Source: Kriegella sp963975415 (lineage in GTDB: Bacteria; Bacteroidota; Bacteroidia; Flavobacteriales; Flavobacteriaceae). From it: DNA of 64,000 nucleotides. Under the pieces are notes generated by a model, which was not told the DNA's origin, made no database searches, and worked only from the letters and a program-made list of their open reading frames with translations. The translations under genes and the position numbers were made by a program. Of the stretch, positions 51,729 through 60,632 are shown piece by piece (the first letter of the stretch is position 1; each line of letters starts with the position of its first letter). The DNA is taken from the NCBI RefSeq assembly GCF_963975415.1, contig NZ_CAXBGN010000006.1, forward strand, positions 1 to 64,000. The letters are read 5' to 3'.

Positions 51729-52871
51729 TCAATCCCTTAGAATACTTCTCGAAATTACGATTTTTTGAATTTCAGAAGTACCCTCGTATATCTGGGTTAT
51801 TTTGGCGTCGCGCATCAACCGTTCAACATGGTAGTCTTTTACAAAACCGTTACCGCCATGAACCTGAACCGCTTCTATGGTTGTGTCCATGGCAACTTGA
51901 GAGGCGTAAAGTTTAGCCATGGCTCCTGAAAGGTCGTAATTGTTCCCATTATCTTTATCCCATGCGGCTTTGTAGACAAGATGACGTGCTGCTTCTATTT
52001 GGGTGTGCATATCTGCCAATTTAAAGGCTACGGCCTGGTGGTTGGCTATTTCGGTTCCGAACGCTTTTCTTTGCTTGGCGTATTTTTTTGCCAGTTCGTA
52101 GGCGCCAGCGGCAATACCCAAAGCTTGGGCAGCTATTCCGATACGGCCACCAGCAAGTGTCTTCATGGCAAACTTGAATCCGAAACCGTCATCACCGATC
52201 CTATTTTTCTTAGGTACTTTGACGTCGTTAAAGTTAAGGGAGTGTGTGTCGCTACCACGTATCCCCAACTTATTTTCTTTAGGGCCTACTTCAAAACCTT
52301 CCATGCCTTTTTCGATGATCAGGGCATTGATGCCCTTGTGTCCTTTCTCCCTGTCGGTTTGTGCAATGACCAGGTATACCGATGCTGTGGCGCCATTGGT
52401 AATCCAGTTTTTAGTGCCGTTCAATATATAGTGGTCGCCCATATCAATAGCCGTGGTCTTTTGAGAGGTCGCATCGCTACCTGCTTCAGGCTCCGATAGG
52501 CAAAAAGCTCCGATGATCTCCCCAGAGGCCAAGCGGGTCAAATATTTTTTTTTCTGTTCTTCGTTTCCGTAGGCTTCCAGTCCCCAACAGACCAAAGAGT
52601 TGTTTACCGAAACGATTACCGAGGCGGAAGCGTCGATTTTTGAGAGTTCCTCCATTGTAACGACGTACGATAGGGTGTCTAGACCACTACCTCCATAATC
52701 GGGGTGTACCATCATGCCTAGGAAACCCAATTCGCCCATTTTTTTGACTTGTTCGGTAGGGAATTTTTGTGCATCGTCTCTTTCTATTACACCGGGTAGT
52801 AGTTCGTTTTGGGCAAAATCCTTCGCCGCCTGTTGTATCATCAATTGCTCTTCTGATAAGGTGAAGTCCAT
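51729..52871 (-). CDS. Acyl-CoA dehydrogenase (short/branched-chain type)
   Basis: A 380-residue flavoprotein with the whole family pattern: helical N-terminal domain (MDFTLSEEQLMIQQAAKDFA), FAD/substrate strand AFCLSEPEAGSDATS with WITNGA, and the C-terminal helical domain with QRKAFG, QVHGGNGFVKDYHVERLMRDAKITQIYEGTSEIQ. Glu363 of YEGTSEIQ is the catalytic base position of butyryl-CoA and short-chain dehydrogenases. It introduces the alpha-beta double bond in fatty-acid or branched-chain amino-acid breakdown and passes electrons to ETF. It appears monocistronic, between the gltB region and the dehydrogenase gene at 53144. Confidence 0.95.
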   Translation of the reverse strand: MDFTLSEEQLMIQQAAKDFAQNELLPGVIERDDAQKFPTEQVKKMGELGFLGMMVHPDYGGSGLDTLSYVVTMEELSKIDASASVIVSVNNSLVCWGLEAYGNEEQKKKYLTRLASGEIIGAFCLSEPEAGSDATSQKTTAIDMGDHYILNGTKNWITNGATASVYLVIAQTDREKGHKGINALIIEKGMEGFEVGPKENKLGIRGSDTHSLNFNDVKVPKKNRIGDDGFGFKFAMKTLAGGRIGIAAQALGIAAGAYELAKKYAKQRKAFGTEIANHQAVAFKLADMHTQIEAARHLVYKAAWDKDNGNNYDLSGAMAKLYASQVAMDTTIEAVQVHGGNGFVKDYHVERLMRDAKITQIYEGTSEIQKIVISRSILRD

Positions 52872-52878
52872 AACTTGG

Positions 52879-52902
52879 TATATTTGCGTCTATACAAATA
52901 TA
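52879..52902. promoter_or_regulatory. Facing -7 boxes forming an inverted repeat
   Basis: TATATTTG (52879-52886) and CAAATATA (52895-52902) are perfect complements with an 8-base spacer. Each is a full TAnnTTTG -7 match, one per strand. The minus-strand box lies about 25 bp before the acyl-CoA dehydrogenase start and is its probable promoter; the plus-strand box points toward the dehydrogenase gene at 53144. I see no -33 TTG at the right place for either. Confidence 0.4.
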
Positions 52903-52998
52903 AGGGTATGTCTGAAAAATTGACCGCCTTTTTGGGCATAGTTTTTACGATAATTTGACATGACCAATAGAAATGCTTTCAAACCGAATCTATATTTT

Positions 52999-53006
52999 TA
53001 TATTTG
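52999..53006 (+). promoter_or_regulatory. Candidate -7 box of the Glu/Leu/Phe/Val dehydrogenase gene
   Basis: TATATTTG followed by CTC matches the TAnnTTTG -7 consensus and lies 138 bp before the start at 53144. No clear -33 element is seen. Confidence 0.3.
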
Positions 53007-53143
53007 CTCAGATTCAATCTTTCAGATCGATTTAAATTCAAAATTATGAGGCAACATTAACTGTAAAACGGGCGCATTGAATAAAGATGTTTAAGGCAAG
53101 TAGGCAATAATGGTGTTTTTACAATTTTAATAGCAATTATCAA

Positions 53144-54376
53144 ATGAAAGAGTTACTGAGTGCCTATGAGAATAAACCGCCTGAAATCGTTTTTAATTGG
53201 AGAGATCCCGAAACGGAAGCAGAAGGTTGGACGGTCATAAATTCCTTGAGGGGAGGGGCCGCGGGCGGAGGTACACGAATGCGCGAAGGTTTAGATATGA
53301 ATGAAGTGCTGTCGTTGGCAAAGACTATGGAGGTAAAATTTACGGTTTCAGGGCCGCCAATTGGCGGGGCTAAATCGGGCATTAATTTTAATCCTAGCGA
53401 CCCGAGAAAAGAAGGGGTGCTTGAACGATGGTACCATGCGGTGTCTCCTTTGTTGAAAAGCTATTATGGTACGGGGGGCGATTTAAATGTCGATGAGATT
53501 CATGAAGTTATCCCTATAACCGAAGATGCTGGAGTGTGGCATCCTCAAGAAGGTGTTTTTAACGGGCATTTTAGGCCGACAGAGGCTGATAAAATAAATA
53601 GGATTGGTCAACTTCGACTAGGGGTGATAAAACCATTGGAACGACATAGGTACTCTCCCGACGTTTCGCGAAAATATACCGTCGCCGATATGATCACAGG
53701 TTTTGGAGTAGCGGAAGCCGTGAGACATTATTACGATATTTTCGGGGGAGATGTCTTTGGAAAAAGGGTGGTTGTGCAAGGTTTTGGTAACGTTGGCGGT
53801 GCGGCCTCATTTTATTTGTCCCAAATGGGCGCAAAAATCGTAGGTATATTGGATAGGGTCGGTGGAGTTATTAATGAAGATGGTTTTTCTTTTGAGGAGA
53901 TACGTTCTTTTTTCTTGAATAAATCGGGAAACAATCTTATGGCCCCCGCAGATCAAATGATTCCCTTTGAAGAAATTAATGAACGGATATGGACACTGCC
54001 TGCGGAGATATTTGTACCATGTGCAGCTTCTCGATTAGTTACTAGAGAGCAGATCGGAAAAATGATAGATACCGAACTTGAAATGATTTCTTGCGGAGCC
54101 AATGTTCCTTTCGCCGATAAGGAAATTTTCTTTGGCCCCATAATGGAGTATACGGATCAGAGAACCAGCCTTATTCCCGATTTTATATCTAATTGTGGAA
54201 TGGCAAGGGTTTTTTCCTACTTTATGGAGAAAAGGGTCGGCATGGATGAAGAGTTGATATTTAAAGATAATTCAGAGACTATTAGAAAGGCAATTTTGAA
54301 TATCTTTAAACAAAATCAATCAAAAATAAATTTGAGTAAAACAGGATTTGAAATAGCGTTAAAACAATTAATTTAA
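53144..54376 (+). CDS. Glu/Leu/Phe/Val-family dehydrogenase
   Basis: A 410-residue amino-acid dehydrogenase. The substrate domain shows GGAAGGGTRM and GPPIGGAKSGINF with Lys77 as a likely substrate lysine, then GTGGDLNVDE with the catalytic-type Asp; the Rossmann domain has VVVQGFGNVGGAASF, ending with PCAASRLVT and DFISNCGMARVFSYF. It links 2-oxo acids and ammonium to amino acids with NAD(P)H. The N-terminal WTVINSLRGGAAGGGTRM differs from classic hexameric GdhA, so glutamate, leucine or another amino acid is possible. It is followed 16 bp later by the nhaD gene. Confidence 0.9.
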   Translation: MKELLSAYENKPPEIVFNWRDPETEAEGWTVINSLRGGAAGGGTRMREGLDMNEVLSLAKTMEVKFTVSGPPIGGAKSGINFNPSDPRKEGVLERWYHAVSPLLKSYYGTGGDLNVDEIHEVIPITEDAGVWHPQEGVFNGHFRPTEADKINRIGQLRLGVIKPLERHRYSPDVSRKYTVADMITGFGVAEAVRHYYDIFGGDVFGKRVVVQGFGNVGGAASFYLSQMGAKIVGILDRVGGVINEDGFSFEEIRSFFLNKSGNNLMAPADQMIPFEEINERIWTLPAEIFVPCAASRLVTREQIGKMIDTELEMISCGANVPFADKEIFFGPIMEYTDQRTSLIPDFISNCGMARVFSYFMEKRVGMDEELIFKDNSETIRKAILNIFKQNQSKINLSKTGFEIALKQLI

Positions 54377-54392
54377 ATTAATAGAATTGAAT

Positions 54393-55769
54393 ATGGAGAC
54401 CATAATCATTATTGTGTTTGTAGTAGGTTATTTGGCCATAACCATGGAGCATAACCTTAAAATTGATAAACTTATTCCGGCCTTGGCCATGATGGCCATT
54501 TTATGGGCTATCATCGCTTTGGCACATTTGCCGGTTTTTGAGGTGAATACCGATTTAAAAGAGTTGGAACCTTCACATATTGATGAAATGTTGCTCCATC
54601 ATTTGGGTAAAACAGCAGAAATACTGGTCTTTTTATTGGGGGCCATGACCATTGTGGAAATCATCGATTATTTTGATGGTTTTGCAACGATCAAGGGCTA
54701 TATAAAAACCAAAAGCAAGCGTAAATTGCTTTGGCTGTTTTCCATTTTGGCTTTTATACTTTCTGCCATCATCGATAACCTTACGGCAACTATCGTATTG
54801 GTTACGATACTCCAAAAAGTGATTATCGATAGAAATACGCGATTGTGGTTTGCGGGTATGGTTATTATTGCTGCAAATGCCGGCGGGGCATGGTCTCCGA
54901 TAGGTGATGTAACGACAACCATGCTGTGGATCGGAAATAAAGTATCTGCCGCTCAATTGATAGAGCATGTCTTGGTACCTTCAATTGTTTGCATGGTGGT
55001 TCCTGTATTGTTTGCTAGCAGGTACAAGGCCTTTAAGGGTAATATCGAAGCTTCGGTAGAAGACATAAACGATGGTCCCAAATCAAAATTCGGTTCGACG
55101 ATGTTGTACTTGGGCTTGGGAGCGATTGTATTTGTTCCATTTTTTAAAACAATAACACATTTGCCTCCTTATGTTGGTATGATGCTGTCGTTGGCCGTAG
55201 TAGCCACTTTTGCTGAAATTTATAGCAGTTCTAAGTTTACCATTTCAGACCCTGTAGACGTAGCTGGAGAGAGTGATTCGGTTGGTCACCATAGTCCGGT
55301 ACATCACTCCCTGTCAAAAATCGAGATGCCGAGTATATTGTTTTTCCTAGGTATTTTGCTGGCCGTAGCGGCCTTGGAGTCATTGGGTATGCTCTTTCAT
55401 TTTGCCGAGAGTTTAGATAAAACGATGCCGATGTTGGGTACCGAATCCATAGGGGAACATGTTTCCGATTTGGTAGTCTTATTTTTGGGCGTTGGTTCGG
55501 CCGTTATTGATAACGTACCCTTGGTGGCAGCAAGTATGGGAATGTTCTCGGTGCCTATCGATGACCCTGTTTGGCATTTTATAGCGTATTCCGCTGGTAC
55601 GGGAGGTAGTATGTTGATTATTGGCTCTGCGGCGGGTGTTGTTGCTATGGGTATGGAGAAAATCGATTTCTTCTGGTATTTGAAGAAAATAGCCTGGTTG
55701 GCGTTCGTAGGATTTATTTCAGGAGCGGTAACTTTTATTTTAATTCGAAATTTAATTCTCAACGCATAA
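54393..55769 (+). CDS. nhaD: Na+/H+ antiporter of the NhaD type
   Basis: A 458-residue membrane protein with about 12 helices. DNLTATIVLVTIL and GGAWSPIGDVTTTMLWI in the first half and DNVPLVAASMGMF and GTGGSMLIIGSAAGVVAMGMEKIDFFWYLKK in the second are the paired features of the NhaD/ArsB-type ion transporter fold. It exports Na+ in exchange for H+, useful for a marine bacterium. A TTG six bases upstream could start a longer form by two codons, but ATG at 54393 is the natural choice. The loop with GHHSPVHHS is histidine-rich, possibly for pH sensing (inference). It may share a transcript with the preceding dehydrogenase. Confidence 0.92.
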   Translation: METIIIIVFVVGYLAITMEHNLKIDKLIPALAMMAILWAIIALAHLPVFEVNTDLKELEPSHIDEMLLHHLGKTAEILVFLLGAMTIVEIIDYFDGFATIKGYIKTKSKRKLLWLFSILAFILSAIIDNLTATIVLVTILQKVIIDRNTRLWFAGMVIIAANAGGAWSPIGDVTTTMLWIGNKVSAAQLIEHVLVPSIVCMVVPVLFASRYKAFKGNIEASVEDINDGPKSKFGSTMLYLGLGAIVFVPFFKTITHLPPYVGMMLSLAVVATFAEIYSSSKFTISDPVDVAGESDSVGHHSPVHHSLSKIEMPSILFFLGILLAVAALESLGMLFHFAESLDKTMPMLGTESIGEHVSDLVVLFLGVGSAVIDNVPLVAASMGMFSVPIDDPVWHFIAYSAGTGGSMLIIGSAAGVVAMGMEKIDFFWYLKKIAWLAFVGFISGAVTFILIRNLILNA

Positions 55770-55819
55770 TTTAATCGACAAAATGCCGTTATAATGGCAA
55801 ATTAATAACCCAGAATACT

Positions 55820-56500
55820 ATGCTATTGATTCAAGACCCTGCTGTGGGGGAAGTTGTATCGGAAGAAAAGACCCTTTCGGTAATTGATCTTATTATTAAT
55901 GGGGGTACAGGAAGTGTTCTTATTATCTCTGTACTTTTTATAATGTTATTCGTTGCCCTCTATATATACTTTGAGCGCATTTTTGCCATCAAGGCGGCTT
56001 CAAAGATTGATAGTAATTTTATGAATCAGATTCGCGATCATGTGACCAATGGCAAATTAGAGGCCGCAAAACTTCTTTGTGCCCAAACAGATTCCCCTGT
56101 GGCAAGATTGACTGAAAAAGGGGTTTCTCGAATAGGAAAGCCTTTAGACGATATTAATACGGCAATCGAAAACGCAGGAACGCTAGAGGTGTATAAATTG
56201 GAAAAAAATGTCAGTGTCTTGGCTACGGTGGCGGGTGCCGCACCAATGATTGGTTTTTTAGGAACCGTTATTGGTATGATTTTGGCATTCCATGAGATGG
56301 CCAGCAGTGGAGGTCAAGCCGAAATGGGGTCTTTGGCCTCGGGAATTTATACAGCGATGACAACTACCGTTGCAGGGCTTATAGTCGGTATTATTGCGTA
56401 CATAGGATACAATCACTTGGTGAACAGAACCGATAAAGTGGTACATAAAATGGAGGCGAATGCTGTAGAGTTTCTTGATTTGTTGAACGAACCGTTATAG
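55820..56500 (+). CDS. exbB: TonB-system proton channel ExbB (MotA/TolQ/ExbB)
   Basis: A 226-residue protein with three membrane helices (about 33-55, 128-155 and 172-197). The conserved second-half pattern is complete: LEKNVSVLATVAGAAPMIGFLGTVIGMILAFHEMA and ASGIYTAMTTTVAGLIVGIIAYIGYNHLV. It forms the pentameric proton channel that powers TonB together with ExbD. Four bases separate it from exbD. The Met-Leu-Leu-Ile start is not followed by a signal sequence, as is normal for this family. Confidence 0.95.
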   Translation: MLLIQDPAVGEVVSEEKTLSVIDLIINGGTGSVLIISVLFIMLFVALYIYFERIFAIKAASKIDSNFMNQIRDHVTNGKLEAAKLLCAQTDSPVARLTEKGVSRIGKPLDDINTAIENAGTLEVYKLEKNVSVLATVAGAAPMIGFLGTVIGMILAFHEMASSGGQAEMGSLASGIYTAMTTTVAGLIVGIIAYIGYNHLVNRTDKVVHKMEANAVEFLDLLNEPL

Positions 56501-56504
56501 GTAT

Positions 56505-56891
56505 ATGAAACTGAAAGGAAGAAATAAGGTAAGTCCAGACTTTAGCATGTCTTCAATGACAGATATTGTATTTCTGCTCTTGATTTTCTTTATGCTTACA
56601 GCCAACTCTCCCAATGCATTGGACCTTTTGTTGCCAAAGGCTAAGGGGAAATCGACTAATACTCAAAATGTTTCTGTAAGTATCGACAAGAATTTACAGT
56701 ATTTTGTGAATAATGAAAGAATTAACGGTGAATATATTGAAATTGAATTAAAGAAGGCACTAGAGGGGCAAGAAAAGCCTACCATTATTTTAAGAACCGA
56801 AGAAAGTGTAGCCATTAAAGAGGCGGTTCACGTTATGGATATTGCCAATAGAAACAATTATAAGGTTATCTTGGCAGTGCGCCCCAATTGA
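56505..56891 (+). CDS. exbD: ExbD/TolR-family protein
   Basis: A 128-residue protein with a single N-terminal helix (MSSMTDIVFLLLIFFMLTANSPN), in which Asp20 is the likely proton-carrying residue of ExbD/TolR, and a periplasmic domain ending in DIANRNNYKVILAVRPN. It works in a complex with ExbB and TonB to energise SusC-type transporters such as the three in this window. It is 4 bp after exbB. Confidence 0.95.
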   Translation: MKLKGRNKVSPDFSMSSMTDIVFLLLIFFMLTANSPNALDLLLPKAKGKSTNTQNVSVSIDKNLQYFVNNERINGEYIEIELKKALEGQEKPTIILRTEESVAIKEAVHVMDIANRNNYKVILAVRPN

Positions 56892-56992
56892 AACTGGTGC
56901 GTTTGAGAATCATAAAGACACGTAGGGTGTAATTCTTCCAAGAAATAACAACCGTTGCTAAGTTGTCGAGATTTAGTAGTTGTTTGATTTGA

Positions 56993-57016
56993 TCAACGAT
57001 ATTATTCAACGATATT
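56993..57016 (+). repeat. Tandem TCAACGATATT before tonB
   Basis: TCAACGATATT occurs at 56993-57003 and again at 57006-57016, 13 bp apart, in the 143-bp spacer between exbD and tonB. It could be a regulatory element or a small tandem duplication; nothing else is seen in that spacer. Confidence 0.4.
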
Positions 57017-57034
57017 TTAAATTCAATTGAGGTA

Positions 57035-57976
57035 ATGTCATTCTTAGATACGAGACACAAGAAAAAATCCTTTACACTTACCACGGCGCTGTTAAGTGCC
57101 TTGCTGCTTTTGCTTTTTTATATAGGTTTGACCTATATGGACCCACCGGATGAGAACGGAATTTCTGTGAATTTTGGCACAATGGATTTTGGCAGCGGTA
57201 ACAAACAACCTAAAGAAAAAATACGATCAGAACCCTTGGAGACGCCCCCCGTCGAACCCAGTAAACAAGAAGAGGTCGTAGAGGAAGTTGAGGAAATGGC
57301 CGAAGATGTTCCAGAAGAAACTGTAGCGGAAGAAGCGCCTGCTGAAAAGATACTGACACAAGAGAACGAAGAATCTATCAAAATTAAAAAAGCTGAAGAG
57401 GCGAAGCGAAAGGCTGAAGCAGCGGAGAAAGCAGCTAAGAAAAGGGCCGAAGACGCCGAGAAAAAAGCAAAGGCTGAGGCAGCTAAAATAGCACAACAGA
57501 AAAAGGATGCCGCGGAGAAGGCCCGTAAAGAACAAGAAGCCAAAAAGAAAAAATTGGATGCGTTGATGGGAGGTCTGAATAAATCTGATGGTACGGCCAC
57601 AGGTTCAGAGGGTGACGACAATAGAACGGGGGACAAGGGCCAACCTGACGGTGACCCCTATGCTACCAGTTATTACGGTAGCCCTGGATCTGGTAGTGGA
57701 ACTGGTGGTTACGGTCTTAATGGTAGATCCCTGGTTAGTAAAGGCCAAGTAAAGCAAGATTGTAACCAAGAGGGTAGGGTAGTCGTAAAGATTGTGGTCG
57801 ATAGAAATGGTAACGTAATTAGTGCTACTCCTGGAGTAAAGGGTACGACCAATAACGATCCGTGTCTATTAGATCCCGCCAAAAAAACGGCTTTTAAGCA
57901 CAAATGGAATTTAGATTCCAATGCGCCAAGTCAACAAGTCGGGTTTGTAGTTGTCAATTTTAAATTGGGAGAGTGA
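57035..57976 (+). CDS. tonB: TonB-like energy transducer
   Basis: A 313-residue protein with an inner-membrane helix (about 13-34), a periplasmic Pro/Glu-rich and then a long Ala/Lys/Glu-rich segment (about 60-185, strongly charged, probably an extended helix), a Gly/Ser-rich linker, and a compact C-terminal domain (about 225-313, GRVVVKIVVDRNGNVISATPG and QQVGFVVVNFKLGE) of TonB/TolA-like type that reaches the outer-membrane transporter. The last gene of an exbB-exbD-tonB set. Whether its true partners are SusC proteins or a Tol-Pal-like complex cannot be told from sequence; the TolA-like charged rod makes the latter possible. Its stop overlaps the folC start by four bases. Confidence 0.85.
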   Translation: MSFLDTRHKKKSFTLTTALLSALLLLLFYIGLTYMDPPDENGISVNFGTMDFGSGNKQPKEKIRSEPLETPPVEPSKQEEVVEEVEEMAEDVPEETVAEEAPAEKILTQENEESIKIKKAEEAKRKAEAAEKAAKKRAEDAEKKAKAEAAKIAQQKKDAAEKARKEQEAKKKKLDALMGGLNKSDGTATGSEGDDNRTGDKGQPDGDPYATSYYGSPGSGSGTGGYGLNGRSLVSKGQVKQDCNQEGRVVVKIVVDRNGNVISATPGVKGTTNNDPCLLDPAKKTAFKHKWNLDSNAPSQQVGFVVVNFKLGE

Positions 57977-59184
57977 CCTACAAACAAACCGTAGATTGGA
58001 TGTTCGCTCAACTTCCGATGTACCAGCGAAGTGGAAAGATGGCCTTTACAGGAAAGCTGGATAACATCTTGGCATTTTCGGCCCATTTAAATCATCCTGA
58101 GAAAAAATTCAAGAGTATACATGTTGCCGGAACCAATGGAAAAGGTTCTAGCAGTCATATGCTTGCCTCCATACTACAAGAGGCCGGTTATAGGGTCGGA
58201 CTCTACACCTCCCCTCATTTAAAGGATTTTAGGGAACGTATAAGAATCAATGGCAAACAAGTTTCTAAAAAATTTGTAGTTGATTTTGTCGAAATCAACC
58301 GTTCCTTCTTTGAAACATTCAATTTATCGTTTTTTGAAATGAGCGTAGGCATGGCATTTGCTTATTTTGCCGAAGAGCATGTAGATGTGGCCATTATAGA
58401 AGTAGGTTTGGGCGGTAGATTGGATTCTACCAATATTATTACCCCCGAGGTTTCTTTGATTACGAATATCGGAATGGATCATGTTGATATGTTGGGAGAT
58501 ACCTTGGTTAAAATAGCTGTTGAAAAAGCAGGTATTATAAAAGAAGGTGTTCCAGTGGTAATTAGCGAATCTCAACCCGAAATTACCGATACCTTTAAAA
58601 TGATAGCCCAACAACGGAATAGCAGCATTGTTTTCGCTGATAAGTTTGTACAAGATGTTTATAAAACCGCCCTTCTGGGGAGCTATCAAGCAAAGAATGT
58701 AAAAGGAGTTGTGGCTACTATTCGGGAATTAAAGGGCTTTAAAATTTCTGAAAAAAATATTAAAGAGGGACTTTCAAAGGTGACTGCAAACACTGGATTA
58801 ATGGGACGGTGGCAAGTACTGAAGAAGTCGCCTACTGTGGTTTGTGATACGGCACACAATAGTGAAGGACTTTCTATGGTGTTAGAGCAGGTGACCCGCC
58901 AGAAATTCGATACCCTCCACATTGTGCTTGGTTTTGTCAAGGAGAAAGACTTGAACAGTATACTGCCTTTATTTCCTCAAAAGGCAATCTATTATTTCTG
59001 CTCACCAAATGTCTCTAGAGGTTTGGATGTCGAGACGCTAAAGAATAAAGGCGCCGATTTCGGATTGAAGGGAGAAAGCTATCCTTCGGTGAAAGTAGCA
59101 TACTCCGAGGCACTTCGAAATACTTCAAAAACTGATTTTATATTTATTGGAGGTAGCACTTTTACCGTTGCCGAGGTTGTTTGA
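57973..59184 (+). CDS. folC: Folylpolyglutamate/dihydrofolate synthase
   Basis: A 403-residue FolC. The ATP loop is VAGTNGKGS (51-59); YTSPHLKDFRERI, EVGLGGRLDSTNI, NIGMDHVDMLGDT and CDTAHNSEG are all family segments. The GTG start at 57973 is chosen because it gives the N-terminus usual for this family (TYKQTVDWMFAQLPMYQR) and overlaps the tonB stop by GTGA; the next Met is nine codons in. It adds glutamates to folate in the cytoplasm. It converges with the rubredoxin gene and the two coding regions overlap by 23 bp (59162-59184). Confidence 0.95.
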   Translation: MTYKQTVDWMFAQLPMYQRSGKMAFTGKLDNILAFSAHLNHPEKKFKSIHVAGTNGKGSSSHMLASILQEAGYRVGLYTSPHLKDFRERIRINGKQVSKKFVVDFVEINRSFFETFNLSFFEMSVGMAFAYFAEEHVDVAIIEVGLGGRLDSTNIITPEVSLITNIGMDHVDMLGDTLVKIAVEKAGIIKEGVPVVISESQPEITDTFKMIAQQRNSSIVFADKFVQDVYKTALLGSYQAKNVKGVVATIRELKGFKISEKNIKEGLSKVTANTGLMGRWQVLKKSPTVVCDTAHNSEGLSMVLEQVTRQKFDTLHIVLGFVKEKDLNSILPLFPQKAIYYFCSPNVSRGLDVETLKNKGADFGLKGESYPSVKVAYSEALRNTSKTDFIFIGGSTFTVAEVV

Positions 59185-60622
59185 CTTCGCTGATCGATAT
59201 TTCGGTTTTTACAAAGCTAGATTTCGGGGCTTCGCAAACCGGGCATTCATAGGTTGCCGGAAGCGCGTCGAAAAGTGTACCAATTGAGATGTTGGCCTTG
59301 GCATCTCCATATGTCGCATCGTAAACCGTAAAACAAGCTTCACATTGATGTATTTCACGCGTGGTTGCAACTACTTTTTTCTTGGTCGGTTCTATTTTCT
59401 TTTCAGTTTTGCCCAGCTGTTCGAAGTAATATTTGCTTAGCTCCATTAGTAACCCGGGCAACTCTATTTTATCGACATCTTGAGCATAGGCCTTGTATAT
59501 TTGCGTATTGGGGTCGAAATTTTTAAAATGAAGTACGTTATAGGTCGGTCGCACGTCAAAATCTTTGACAATAGTAGGCAGTGTATTTTTTTCGATAATT
59601 ACTGACGAAAAATGCGTTCTTTTTCCAGACTCATTGCTAATACCAAATGTGAGTCCGTAGGTGCTAATATCATTTTGATCAAAACTACGGACCAAGAAGT
59701 TTTTTAGCTCCATTGCTTCATTGTCATCAACTGGTAAATGCCAGTTCATTTCTAATTGTGAATGACGTATATTAATTCCTTTTTGACCTAGAAAACGTTC
59801 AAGTTCTGGGCGCGAACCACTTTTGATGCCTTTTATTACAAATGATTTCCAAGGCGTGATGCATATTTTTCCGATACTATTGTCTAAGCAAAATCCACAT
59901 AGTTCCTTTAAAAAATCGAGGTCGTATCGATTATTTCGCCAGTAGAGGCCCAGCCAGTATTGGTCGAGGCCCATACGGTTCATGCCTTCGTAGTATGGAA
60001 ATTTCAAATAAGGAATTTCCAATTCCTTTTCTATTGTTCTGTTGTTTGTGTCTAGTTTTTTGTTGAGAATAAAAAATAGTTCTTCCACGTTGGCTACATC
60101 TTCATAAATGTCTTCAATGGCCTTGGCCAGAATAGTGATGTCCCAGCTGTAGACGAGTACAGGGTAGAAGGCCGATTCTTTCCAATCAGGCAGTTTGATG
60201 TTCAAGTACCAGTAATCTTCATTTTCAGAAGCGATAAAATTGAGATTGCCATTAAATACGGGGACGAGTCGCTGTTTTGGGTCAGTAATATTTATTTTTA
60301 ATTTTGGAAGAAAGTCAAAACCTTCCAGTATATAGAGATAGGTAGAGCCTTTGAGCCAGTGCGTCATGTCAAAGATATCGGCTGACACGTAAGAGGAAAC
60401 AATATTTTGGTAGCTGCGCTCAGAAACAATATCGGTATTGAACTTTGATATTTTCTCTAACTGTTCTTCAGCAGCGTTCTGTAGGGGAAATAATAAATCT
60501 TGTCTTGATCCGAAGAATACTTCTTTCAGTCCGCCTGCTTCCAACATGGCAATGATATCTTTCAGCTCTCCGGGGGAGGTTACCCCTCCTTTGATCAATA
60601 TGCGGTGTAAATCATCATTCAT
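59162..60622 (-). CDS. Rubredoxin-domain protein with reductase-like halves, nitrate operon
   Basis: A 486-residue protein. The C-terminal part is a rubredoxin: CxxC at 427/430 and CPVC at 460/463, which would hold one iron. The first half begins LIKGGVTSPGELKDIIAMLEAGGLKEVFFGSRQDLLFPL, and a later segment (DLDFLKELCGFCLDNSIGKICITPWKSFVIKGI) repeats that style, like the ferredoxin-like half domains of sulfite/nitrite reductases. However, the usual iron-sulfur/sirohaem four-cysteine ligands are missing, so it should not be a sirohaem enzyme. The start at 60622 lies just after the nitrate reductase stop; a longer frame to 60781 would lie inside that gene. Probably an electron carrier for nitrate assimilation (inference). 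Confidence 0.75.
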   Translation of the reverse strand: MNDDLHRILIKGGVTSPGELKDIIAMLEAGGLKEVFFGSRQDLLFPLQNAAEEQLEKISKFNTDIVSERSYQNIVSSYVSADIFDMTHWLKGSTYLYILEGFDFLPKLKINITDPKQRLVPVFNGNLNFIASENEDYWYLNIKLPDWKESAFYPVLVYSWDITILAKAIEDIYEDVANVEELFFILNKKLDTNNRTIEKELEIPYLKFPYYEGMNRMGLDQYWLGLYWRNNRYDLDFLKELCGFCLDNSIGKICITPWKSFVIKGIKSGSRPELERFLGQKGINIRHSQLEMNWHLPVDDNEAMELKNFLVRSFDQNDISTYGLTFGISNESGKRTHFSSVIIEKNTLPTIVKDFDVRPTYNVLHFKNFDPNTQIYKAYAQDVDKIELPGLLMELSKYYFEQLGKTEKKIEPTKKKVVATTREIHQCEACFTVYDATYGDAKANISIGTLFDALPATYECPVCEAPKSSFVKTEISISEVKQPRQR

Positions 60623-60632
60623 AGCCTTTTTG

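Noticed and set aside
57133..57636. Long minus-strand open frame rich in Ser/Ala opposite tonB
   Set aside because: It mirrors the Lys/Glu/Ala-rich rod of the tonB gene; composition, not a gene.
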